A stretch of DNA of 11,950 nucleotides, taken from the NCBI GenBank assembly GCA_004151065.3, contig NWUY0300069436.1, positions 8,257-20,206 on the forward strand. The letters are read 5' to 3'. This DNA is from Larix sibirica (taxonomy: Eukaryota; Streptophyta; Pinopsida; Pinales; Pinaceae). Positions 1 to 6,775 of this stretch are shown here, piece by piece; within the stretch, counting starts at the first letter, position 1; each line of letters begins with the position of its first letter. The position numbers were made by a program, and so were the translations under genes. Below the pieces are notes generated by a model. It was not told the origin of the DNA. It made no database searches and saw only the letters and a program-made list of their open reading frames with translations.

Positions 1-304
1 AAAAAGGGTCATTATAGTAAATTACCCACAAAGGAGTAATGTTTGGTCTCTTGGAGAGAGCACTAAAAAAGGGTGAGAACCTTTTCAAAAACATCATGGT
101 CAAGCCCCATTTCCAATAAGAATCCATAACCATTTTGGCATCCCCCTTTGGGCACAAAATAAAACCCATCCACCCTTGAGCCAATATAAAGAATTTGGAC
201 ATATATCTTAAAACCAACTCCCGTGATTCCTTTAGCCAGGACTTCAACACAAACTCATCCATTCTTCTTCCCATGAACTTACCAACTAGAAATTTGGAGG
301 CCAT
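1..304 (-). CDS. DUF4283-type domain protein, partial (runs off left edge)
   Basis: Reading the minus strand from an ATG at 304-302 gives 101 codons with no stop, continuing past base 1. Visible motifs are FLVGKFMGRR near residue 5, then a W-x-K spacing, FFILAQGWMGFIL at about residues 38-50, a WKWG motif near 65, FLKRFSPFF near 72-80 and TPLWV near 90. This order (LVGKFLG, a GFF/GF strand, G-W, L-x-x-W-S-P-F, P-L-W-V) is what I know of the plant DUF4283 family. That domain sits at the N-terminus of zinc-knuckle proteins and LINE ORF1-like proteins and probably binds nucleic acid. The segment after PLWV normally reads RL-x-x-LP; here it reads IYYNDPF, so drift is likely. A run of nine C (333-341) lies just upstream. 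The frame is open back to a TAA near 370, so the start is a guess. The domain call is fairly sure; LINE membership is inference. Confidence 0.7.
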   Translation of the reverse strand, partial: MASKFLVGKFMGRRMDEFVLKSWLKESRELVLRYMSKFFILAQGWMGFILCPKGDAKMVMDSYWKWGLTMMFLKRFSPFFSALSKRPNITPLWVIYYNDPF

Positions 305-553
305 TTCTACAACTCCAAGCATCCTAATATCACCCCCCCCCAAACCAAAACTAGCTAAATTTAATTAGGTTGTAGCTTTATACACTTCTTGTTTAACTTT
401 TAAGATGAATCTTCTCCTCTCACCACCTATTCAACCCCATAACCACTTCCAGGGCACCCCACAAGAGCTCAAGATCATATGGCTACCTATATCTAAGGAA
501 CTCAAAATTGGACCGCCAACACCTATTGAGGAAACACAAACACTTGGTCTCTC

Positions 554-1057
554 TTATGAACCCTCGACTTGAAACACCTCTTGTGGATATGAAACCTTCA
601 ATGCCACAACCACTAAAGACACAAATTGAGCAGCACTCAAATTACATGTATTTCCAACCAAAGAAAAATTTCCATCCTCTGCAAATCTTCCTACATCAAG
701 GTCACTCGAAATCACATGCAAAAATGCCTAAGTCCCAAAGCATATCCCCTTTGAAATTTTTGTTAAAAACCCTAAACCTTGCACACCATTTGCATTACCA
801 TACCTTGACCCGTAAGATAGAGAAATGCCACAATCACACGCCAATCCATTTAAACTTGAACTCAAAGAAACTACAAGCATACTTAATGCAGCCTTGATGT
901 CATTTTGATCACCACCCACCTAGCTCATCATAGCCTCCACCACACAATATATTTCCCTTGTGTACGAATAAACATAAAAGGAGTCTCATCTTACATAAGT
1001 CAGTACCACAAGATCCTTAAACACTTTTGGGTCCAGGCCTATCATTTGAGCTCCCAT
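554..1057 (-). pseudogene. Unrecognised decayed reading frame, possibly 5' part of the DUF4283 protein
   Basis: One minus-strand frame starts at an ATG (1057-1055) and runs about 167 codons to a TAA at 556-554. It has only three internal stops: TGA at 988-986, TAG at 922-920 and TAG at 730-728. Chance in DNA this AT-rich would give more. The composition is protein-like, with MGAQMIGLDPKVFKDL at the start and G/S/V/L-rich stretches later, but I do not recognise a family. It lies on the same strand and about 250 bases upstream of the DUF4283 frame, so it may be the N-terminal half of the same decayed retroelement ORF. The opposite strand also has a 129-codon open frame (508-897), but its His/Lys/Pro/Leu-rich content looks like a shadow. 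Low certainty. Confidence 0.3.
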
Positions 1058-2640
1058 AAAATTGGACCCCAGTAAATTATTTGTCGTTATTTAGAGGTAG
1101 GGACAAGGACTCACCCAAATACAATAGAGATACCCAAATGTTTTGACCCTCATATATATCCAAGAAAAAATCCACCCAATTTAAATCCATTCTTCAAACC
1201 TATCCTTAGATTTGTCTAAACTCTAGAAACCCTTTTTTCAGCAGAAAAATCACCTTCCTGCTATTCCGAAGGAATCAAGGAAAGCTTGAAATACAATCAT
1301 TACAATAAGATCAACAAGAGCANAGGGTAACAATCTTTCCTCCCAACCACCCAAGCTACAACCAATGGACAAAACTCTAGAAACCCTTATCCAACTACAA
1401 CTCCCCAAATAAAATATAAAAAACAAAACACAATAAAAAATTTTAAAGATGTCACAATAAAATTGACAAATTAAAAATTAAAAATAAAATCATTGATTTA
1501 CAAATTAGGAAACCAATTATTATATATCTAATATATTAAGTTTATATTTTAACTTATATGTAATTACAACTTTAAGCTATATGCATGAAATATATCAAAT
1601 ATATTTCGTTCTTATTATGAATTAAACGTGATTACAACACACCAGGTGATACATTTGTTAAAGTATTTAAAGGCATACATTCAATTGGTGTGGTTTTCCA
1701 TATTGTATTGAAAAGTGTTAAAAAAATCCATGATGTGTAGACTAATTCGTTTGTGTGAGGTTTAGTCCCCATCGGGTCACAAGTTCAAACCTCATGAAGG
1801 AGGGATTGAGGATTCGTCCAAACTTAGGTTGGCCTTAACCCAAATGAGATTCTCGATGTGAGGGAATTTCCCGATAATGAAAAAAATGAAGATTGTTAAA
1901 TTTGTAATGCAATTTTGATTTTAATCTAATTGCAAATTTTAATATGGACATAAAATGATTGAAATTTAAAAAAAAACAAAAAAAAAACATTATATTATAT
2001 TTTTCTAATATATCATTTGTATGTGGTATTAAATATTTTAATTTTTAATTTTAATCAACTTTAAATATAAAAATGTGAATATTAGCATGGAGTGGAGGTT
2101 TTCACAATGAAATATCATTATGTTGGAGTTTATGGAAAAACATTATGGAGGAGTTTAGAAATGCCCAACATTTCAAGTGGACACTCCACCATAATCAGGG
2201 GAACTAAACCATGATGAAAAGTATTAGAAAAGAAGAGATGAAATAGAGAAATGGGAAAAAATATATGTTAAGAATCAAGTAAATTGATTGGCCAAAGAGA
2301 AGTGGAATAGGTCAAAAAGGTAATTAAATTGCCTTTGAATATGAAGATTAATTAATTGAAATTAAATTTAGGAAAAAAAAAAAGAGAAAATTAGTTGAGA
2401 TAGGTAAAACTAAATAGAAATAAAATCTAGGGTTGGATGTTTGAAAATAAAATAATAAAAATAAAGGAGGGATTTGATGATGGACACCGGATAAGGGTAA
2501 AGGATAAAAATAATAAAACCCAAGAAAGTTAGAATATTGTCACATAATGCATAGGGATTCCATTGGTTAAAAGACAACTACAAGGGTTGGAAAGTGAAAG
2601 AAAGAGGGAATCCGATATTTAAGAAGGGGGAGGGGGGCTT
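1058..2640. other. AT-rich intergenic DNA, no gene seen
   Basis: No convincing coding frame on either strand. There are A/T-rich stretches (about 1,420-1,560, 1,960-2,060, 2,340-2,520), including a near-pure A run at about 1,968-1,988. The part from 1,200 to 1,340 could be the 5' untranslated part of the minus-strand element to its left, but nothing in it is diagnostic. One ambiguous base (N) is at 1,323. The only structured piece is the SINE-like segment listed separately. Confidence 0.6.
1740..1895 (+). repeat. SINE-like segment with Pol III B-box resemblance (weak)
   Basis: The stretch AGTTCAAACCT at 1782-1792 resembles the tRNA-type B box (GGTTCGANNCC). It sits in a tRNA-arm-like context: an 8-base inverted repeat TGAGGTTT (1756-1763) / AAACCTCA (1787-1794). 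Downstream sequence ends in an A-rich tail near 1878-1890. This layout is typical of tRNA-derived plant SINEs. I cannot find a good A box or clear target-site duplications, so it may be a chance match or an old fragment. Confidence 0.25.
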
Positions 2641-2789
2641 AAGTTGGGACTAGGAGAATAAAACAAGAGAGAAAGGGAAAGGGTAAAAGGATAGATATTA
2701 ACATGAGAAGGAGGAAAAACAAGGACCAAAAAACAACATGAAGAGAGGATATAAATGAAAAATGGTAAAAATGAGGACAATGAGTAAGA
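2641..2789. other. Purine-rich flank downstream of the Penelope-like relic
   Basis: Plus-strand purine-rich DNA (G/A runs, including a G-rich run at about 2,626-2,637 next to it). On the minus strand it follows the stop codon of the Penelope-like element at 2790-2792, so it is probably that element's 3' untranslated end or the flanking target. A minus-strand open frame over it (2639-2845) is hydrophobic only because the DNA is pyrimidine-rich; I do not treat it as a gene. I could not locate the element's 3' end. Confidence 0.4.
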
Positions 2790-3217
2790 TCAATGGCCAA
2801 GATGGTGGATGAAAGGCTTCCAGGAATGACTGAGTTTATAACCATCTTCGCGATTGGAATTGTTTGGTTGTTTTTCTATGTCGAGCGCTTCTGATAAGGT
2901 GAGATGAGTAGTGGGGGGTAGATGCTAGAATTTTGCTTGATCAAAACAAATGTGGTGTTAGTGTTAAAGGAGTGCTCTGCAATGGCATATTTATTAAGAA
3001 GGATTTGATTATTATCAATGATATGTTATTTGATGCGAGATTGGATAGAACGCTCAATTTGTCTGATGTTGGATTTCCCACAAGAAAGAAAGGGGTTGGC
3101 TTTGTCTTTGACACTCTTAAATAAATGCTTAAGGGTTTTATGATGCTTAAATAGGGTTTTGATATTCTTTCTCATCAGGATCTTGGAGATACAATCAGTA
3201 ACCCCTTGGATATAAGG
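2790..3217 (-). pseudogene. Penelope-like linker, GIY-YIG endonuclease and C-terminal tail, broken
   Basis: From 3217 downward one frame reads PYIQGVTDCISKIL, then FKSVKDKANPFLSCGK, RSIQSRIK, a TAA stop (3028-3026) where the family has Glu before His-Ile, then HIIDNNQILL and AIAEHSFNT. After about 2,900 the match moves to another frame: SEALDIEKQPNN, NREDGYKLSHSW, ending at TGA 2792-2790. In intact PLEs this part is the GIY-YIG nuclease that nicks the target. Here the first motif (CG-[VI]-Y) appears deleted: SCG runs straight into what should be the second CGK-x-YIG block. That block reads KSNIRQ, so the YIG Tyr and Gly are both replaced. The nuclease is therefore dead in at least three ways. 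Confidence 0.75.
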
Positions 3218-3368
3218 GAGGGAGATTGAGGATCAAGGTGGAGAGTTGGAACATGGTTGTCCAAGAATATCTCTCTTAATGATTTTAGATGAAGCACGAC
3301 ACATATAGCTCTTCTTATGAGGGAAGGGGTTATCCATTGGCCATAATGGATTTGGTGAGATGGGATCT

Positions 3369-3710
3369 TTAAGTGTTTAAGTGTTGGGGGTAAAAAATGC
3401 GAACAAATCTAGAGATAAGAGTTTTTAGTACGACATAATTTTGAGATGGGTGATGGTGGGAATGAGCGTGAAGGTGTCTATCAGTATGGGTCTTTTTACA
3501 ATAGACATGATGAGAAAGGGATCCATTAGGTTGAGGAGTAACTAAAACATTAAGAAAGGGAAGGGAGTTGTCTTGTTGGATTTCCGTGGTGAATTGAATG
3601 TGAGGTGAGATACTATTAAGGTGATTAAGAAAGCTGGCGAGGGAGGAGTGGCCATGTGACCAAATGACAAAGGTGTCATCAACAAAGTGATACCAACATT
3701 TAGGTTTCAA
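3369..3710 (-). pseudogene. Penelope-like reverse transcriptase, C-terminal fragment
   Basis: An open frame of about 113 codons read from a TTG codon (3710-3708) that is not a true start. The RT active-site loop reads YHFVDDTF near residues 7-14, the Penelope form of the YxDD metal-binding motif, with both aspartates kept. It is followed by the conserved hydrophobic LPFLNVLV strand (about residues 50-57), a YCKKTHTDRHLHAHSHHHPSQ stretch (family form: Y-R-K-x-T-H-T-x-R-Y-L-x-x-x-S-x-H-H-P) and a helical LKTLISRFVRIF segment. The motif-A aspartate and everything N-terminal are absent, so this cannot act as a polymerase. The stop at 3371-3369 falls where an intact protein would continue, because the same frame goes on directly with RSHLTKSIMANG. 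Confidence 0.85.
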
Positions 3711-3719
3711 GGAGAAGGC

Positions 3720-5033
3720 CTACTTGAAGAATATAATCCTGAAATCGGATCAAGGAATGCATTTCCAAAGCAAAGAATGGCTTCTTTAAAAGGAGAGGAT
3801 TCTACTAATTCACATTCTTTCGATAATGAAGAGGCATTTCTCAAAGCTTTCATGGAAATGAAGGCAATGGTTGAAGAAATGTATGAGGACCATAATAAAA
3901 CCAAGGAAGAATGCATGGACAAAGGGAAAGAGAAACCGAACCGAGTTGCTATAGTGAAGAAAGAGGATGTGAAGCTTTCATGTTGGCATTTTCATAAAGA
4001 AGGGCATGATGAAGAACATTGTTGGAAGTTACATCCAGAATTGAAGTTGACATGGGCTAAGCATCAGAGAGGTAAGAGAAAGACCATGGCCATAGTTCAA
4101 GATCTTGGATCTAAATCCAGAGATGAATCCAAGGTGATAGCCATGGGTCTTAAAGGTAATATTCTTGTTGCTAGTTGTAGTTCATATGTTTCTTCTTCAA
4201 AAGTTGTTATGAGCCCTAATGAAAGAAAGAGGATTGTAGTATTTCACATATGAGTGATCTCCAAGCATACCAAAATAGATACACTTATTGATAGTGGGTC
4301 TCAGGTGAATCTCATTTCTGAGCAAGTGGTTAGAATTTTGGGATTGGAGATGAAACCTCATCCTAAACCGTACCCTTTGGGATGGGTTTGTGAAGATTCA
4401 AAATTGAATATGTCTCATCAATGTAAACTGAAGTTTGCCATCACATTCGATTTTGTTGAAGAGGTGGAATTGGATGTAGTCCCTTTAGACATTTGTGGGA
4501 TTGTGTTGGGGAGTCCATACTTGTATGATAGAAAAGCCATTTTCTTTAGGGAGCACAATAAATATCATTTCTTTAAGGATTGGATCGAATACATTGTAAG
4601 GGATCATGAGATGAAAATTGATTAGTCTATGGTTGCTACAAGACAAATGAAGATGTTAGTAAATGCAAGCAAGGGTTTATCTCTCATGATGGTAAAAGAT
4701 TGTGGTCTTGGAAATGAATTAGTAAATGTAGATACTAATAAGATGTTACAGGATACACTACAGGTACAGGATGAGGGGTTACAACATGAAAACTTCTTGG
4801 ATTGCAGGGGAACAAATACATTGGTTAATATTGCTTATGTAAAGAAAGTCAACCTTTCTATGGGTTCATTCTATTTAGAATCTGCATATTCAATATTATG
4901 TCTCATTTTGTTGTTATTTAGTTGTGTTTGGATAGTAGCTTCGACATTGAATGCAAATCTATGTAAAAGTGATGGAATGATTAAGTTTGTCAACAGTATG
5001 ATGGTTGTTTTCATCTTTGTTATGACGAGCTAG
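3720..5033 (+). pseudogene. Ty3/gypsy-like gag-protease with two in-frame stops
   Basis: A single frame spans the interval, broken only by TGA at 4251-4253 and TAG at 4623-4625. The first third is charged gag-like sequence with an acidic helix (EEAFLKAFMEMKAMVEEMYE). A zinc knuckle is at 3981-4022, CWHFHKEGHDEEHC, where the second Cys of the CX2CX4HX4C pattern is Phe (TTT at 3990-3992). After the first stop comes a retropepsin: TLIDSGSQVNLIS with the catalytic DSG at 4290-4298, and GIVLGSPYLYDRKAIFF as the family's C-terminal strand. The gag capsid domain is missing on the left, where the Penelope-like relic begins. RT, RNase H and integrase are missing on the right. It is probably a non-autonomous or internally deleted LTR retrotransposon. 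The family call is secure for the protease and good for the knuckle. Confidence 0.75.
4629..5033 (+). CDS. Hydrophobic tail following the protease (unknown)
   Basis: The third open block of the gag-protease frame. It starts MVATRQMKMLVNASKG, which resembles the protease-RT linker of plant gypsy polyproteins (LVNASK). RT should come next. Instead there is a polar stretch, then a strong membrane-like segment, SAYSILCLILLLFSCVWIVA (about 4,884-4,943), and a second short hydrophobic patch (MMVVFIFVM, near the end). The stop is TAG at 5031-5033, and a polypurine tract follows about 90 bases later, so this tail occupies the 3' end of the element. It could be an envelope-like remnant, a captured piece, or a frame opened by chance after a pol deletion. 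I do not assign a function. Confidence 0.35.
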   Translation: MVATRQMKMLVNASKGLSLMMVKDCGLGNELVNVDTNKMLQDTLQVQDEGLQHENFLDCRGTNTLVNIAYVKKVNLSMGSFYLESAYSILCLILLLFSCVWIVASTLNANLCKSDGMIKFVNSMMVVFIFVMTS

Positions 5034-5120
5034 GTGATCCTAAATCAAGCAGGTTGGATGCCATGGTGTCCTTGCTCTTTTTCTGAGTAACTCCTATTTT
5101 TGGTGGTCCAAAAGCTTTCC

Positions 5121-5147
5121 AATGGGGAGGTTTGATCCAAGAGGATC
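5121..5147 (+). other. Polypurine-tract-like run and possible 3' LTR start
   Basis: AATGGGGAGG (5121-5130) is a polypurine run of the kind that primes plus-strand synthesis just before a 3' LTR. TG at 5133-5134 would be the LTR's first bases. It is followed by a small palindrome, GATCC-AAGA-GGATC (5134-5147). The position, about 90 bases after the gag-protease frame, fits. No second LTR copy lies in the window, so the LTR borders are unproven. Confidence 0.4.
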
Positions 5148-5345
5148 TTTTTTATTAATCCATGATGAAGTCTTCAAATGTTGAACAAAAGCACACCATT
5201 GTGAAGGGCTCGTCGAGAGCTTTCTGGTGACGCTTGATTCATCTCGAACAGACACCATATACCCGAGATATTGTGTTCTAAAGTTTGGTTCCAAGAGGTA
5301 AAATTGCAAAAAAGGGGGTGGCACGTAGCACCACTAGAAGGGTGT

Positions 5346-5351
5346 CACGTG
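5346..5351. promoter_or_regulatory. G-box (CACGTG)
   Basis: Palindromic CACGTG inside GTCACGTGACC. In plants this is the core bound by bHLH/bZIP factors. It is one of two within 50 bases, in DNA that looks like an LTR promoter region. Function is inferred from the motif only. Confidence 0.3.
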
Positions 5352-5388
5352 ACCTATACAACGCTAAAGTGGAAACCCCATGTAGTGA

Positions 5389-5394
5389 CACGTG
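5389..5394. promoter_or_regulatory. G-box (CACGTG), ABRE-like
   Basis: Second CACGTG, in the context TGACACGTGG, close to the abscisic-acid response element consensus ACACGTGG. It lies about 60 bases before the first 105-bp repeat. Function is inferred from the motif only. Confidence 0.3.
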
Positions 5395-5449
5395 GTAGGT
5401 TGCAGATGATGTGGCATTGATGAGTTGACAACCCAGTTAGTAGTGGTGG

Positions 5450-5761
5450 CACATACGTAGTCGAATCGGATCTTGACACATTGCAGTTGACAATACGATT
5501 GGAGGACAGGTGGACAAACCGGAGGCTGCCATGTGGAAGTCTGGTTGGCCCCAACACATACGTAGTCGAATCGGATCTTGACACATTGCACTTGACAATA
5601 CGATTGGATGATAGATGGACAAACCGGAGGCTACCATGTGGAAGTCTAGTTAGCCACGGCACATACGTAGTCGAATTGGATCTTGACACATTGCACTTGA
5701 CAATATGATTGGAGGACAGGTGGACAAACCAGAGGCTGCCATGTGGAAGTCTGGTTGGCCC
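5450..5761 (+). repeat. Three tandem 105-bp repeats
   Basis: Units start at CACATACGTAGTCG: 5450-5554, 5555-5659 and 5660 to about 5761 (last unit a few bases short). Each carries TACGTA (5454, 5559, 5664), two TTGACA sites, GACAAACC and CCATGTGGAAGTCT. Apart from their last few bases, units 1 and 3 differ at only about four positions; unit 2 is more diverged. Because 105 is 35 codons, reading frames stay open across units on both strands, giving false repeat proteins. The dense TGAC and ACGT cores would fit an LTR U3 enhancer array. Confidence 0.9.
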
Positions 5762-6340
5762 GTTACAGTTTCATTTACCAAAAACCCCTGACCTCACACA
5801 ATCTATCCCAATGTCTTACTATCTCACCCACTCATCTTTCTTATTATGTACATGCAAAGACTTGTGTCTAAGTTTGAAATGGTTTTCATTTGGCGGAAAA
5901 AGGGGATCGGGGCTAAGCCCTGACCCCATGGTTTGTATATTATATGTCATATCCCAAAGTCTGCGGCCACAAAGCTTATGGTTAAGGTTGTCCCTGACTG
6001 TCACAAGATTTGCTCTCAGCTTCTATTCTCGGGATATTCAAGTTTATGGTCAAATCAATGCTTGGAATGGGTGTCAACAGTCACCAATCTTCAAAATCAC
6101 AGGCCTAAATAATTAGACATGTGTCCTTCAATTCTTTCGTCAAATTGTCCGCAAAGTATCTCCAAACCTCTTCTACAAATTTGCTCCAAAAACACTGCTC
6201 TTCAGATCTTGTCATTAATCACTTCATTGCACTTCTGCTTTTAAGCATCATCAAGGCTCTTCTTTACAAGTATGCAATCAAATACCTTCTAAAGAATTCC
6301 TCAAATCAACATTTCAAGTTGTTCACAAGTTTTTACAGGC
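5762..6340. other. No gene seen; LTR-like or element leader DNA
   Basis: Apart from the hairpin at 5902-5927, I see only non-repetitive DNA here. The plus-strand open frames (5709-6116, 6121-6435) have no recognisable motif and take in repeat sequence at one end. I find no clear tRNA-complementary primer binding site. Confidence 0.4.
5902..5927 (+). other. GC-rich hairpin
   Basis: GGGG(A)TCGGGGC / GCCCTGACCCC can form an 11-pair stem with one bulged A (5906), one G-T pair and a three-base TAA loop. Similar GC-rich hairpins occur in the R region of plant LTRs. It lacks a following U run, so it is not a bacterial-type terminator. Confidence 0.45.
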
Positions 6341-6775
6341 ATAATTCTATGGTCTGCAGACATTTTCCATGGCCTGCTGGCATTTTCAGTGAGCCTGCGG
6401 ACATTTTCAGTGAGCATGCGGGCATTTTGAGTTAGTTTGTGGGAATTTCTTAAGATCTGCGTGGGCATTTACTTATCCATGGTGGGAATTTATTATGGCT
6501 ACGTGCATTTTTCTTTAAGATGGCGGGCATTTCTCAAGCCTGGCAGGCATTTTGGCATGACTTGCGGGCATTTTCATGACTATTGCGTGTATTTCTGCTA
6601 GTGCTGCAGGCATTTTCGTGGATGTTGCAATCATTTTCATGGATGTTAAGGGAATTTTTGTATCGCCTATGAGCATTCTCAATGGCCTGTGGACATTTTT
6701 ACTTCTTCTGGCTAGCAGCTTGCGGGCATTTTCAGCGTGGGCATTTTCTTACACCTGCATCCATTTTCCTTAGTG
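6341..6775 (+). repeat. Degenerate 21-bp minisatellite, about 20 units
   Basis: The motif GGCATTTTC (with variants GACATTTTC, GGAATTT, GCATTCTC) recurs every 19-22 bases. CATTT or its variant falls near 6361, 6381, 6402, 6423, 6444, 6466, 6487, 6506, 6528, 6548, 6569, 6590, 6611, 6632, 6653, 6674 and 6694, then more irregularly at 6727, 6742 and 6762. A rough unit is CTGCGGGCATTTTCAGTGAG plus one base. The period is seven codons, so local frames read as a heptapeptide repeat (PAGIFSE, PADIFSE, HAGILS at 6379-6435), but stops break it. The repeat itself is clear; its origin is unknown. Confidence 0.85.

Larger units (their letters stand above)
2790..3719 (-). mobile_element. Penelope-like retroelement relic, 5' truncated
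   Basis: The minus strand holds, in order, the second half of a reverse transcriptase, a linker, a GIY-YIG-type endonuclease region and a C-terminal tail, matching Penelope-like elements (PLEs). Markers are KPKCWYHFVDDTFVIW (RT motif C), FLNHLNSISPHIQFT and LPFLNVLV, then the linker pieces HLTKSIMANG and QGVTDCISKIL, FKSVKDKANPFLSCGK, RSIQSRIK, AIAEHSFNT, and finally NREDGYKLSHSWKPF before a stop at 2792-2790. At least two frame changes and several nonsense codons make it non-functional. The RT fingers and first palm motifs are missing; the element ends abruptly at about 3711-3719 against an opposite-strand gag frame. PLEs are mainly animal elements; conifer copies are known. The PLE call is strong; assignment to the conifer 'Dryad' group is inference. 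Confidence 0.85.
5133..6120 (+). repeat. Putative LTR-like region (borders unproven)
   Basis: No convincing gene. The interval holds, in order, two G-boxes, three 105-bp tandem repeats and a GC-rich hairpin. Promoter-proximal repeats followed by a structured R-like segment are common in plant LTRs. Open frames over it on both strands (for example 5354-5689 minus, 5481-5708 plus, 5709-6116 plus) exist because the repeat length is a multiple of three; I regard them as non-coding. The right border at about 6,120 is arbitrary. Confidence 0.35.

Noticed and set aside
508-897. 129-codon plus-strand open frame
   Set aside because: His/Lys/Leu/Pro-rich with no motif; the opposite strand has more protein-like content, so this looks like a shadow.
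2639-2845. 68-codon hydrophobic minus-strand frame
   Set aside because: Overlaps the Penelope-like tail in another frame; its Leu/Phe/Ser/Pro content reflects pyrimidine-rich DNA.
2802-2893. Small plus-strand peptide with a membrane-like segment (MTEFITIFAIGIVWLFF) followed by a splice-donor-like GGTGAG
   Set aside because: It is the exact reverse of the conserved Penelope-like C-terminus (NREDGYKLSHSW), which explains it fully.
2933-3124. 63-codon plus-strand open frame
   Set aside because: Shadow of the minus-strand GIY-YIG region.
3171-3178. CTGATGAG on the minus strand, like a hammerhead ribozyme core (such ribozymes are known in Penelope-like elements)
   Set aside because: It lies inside the coding linker (ILMRKN) and I see no matching GAAA/stem arrangement.
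3707-3922. 71-codon minus-strand frame
   Set aside because: Antisense shadow of the plus-strand gag; no Penelope-like motif in it beyond the junction.
5354-5708. Several overlapping repeat-containing frames on both strands, suggesting a repeat protein
   Set aside because: The 105-bp period keeps every frame open; no frame has plausible composition or a conserved start.
5450-5761. CRISPR-like array
   Set aside because: Units are directly adjacent with no unique spacers, in eukaryotic retroelement DNA.
6121-6435. 104-codon plus-strand frame ending in the AGIFS heptad
   Set aside because: No recognised domain; its end is simply the 21-bp repeat read through.
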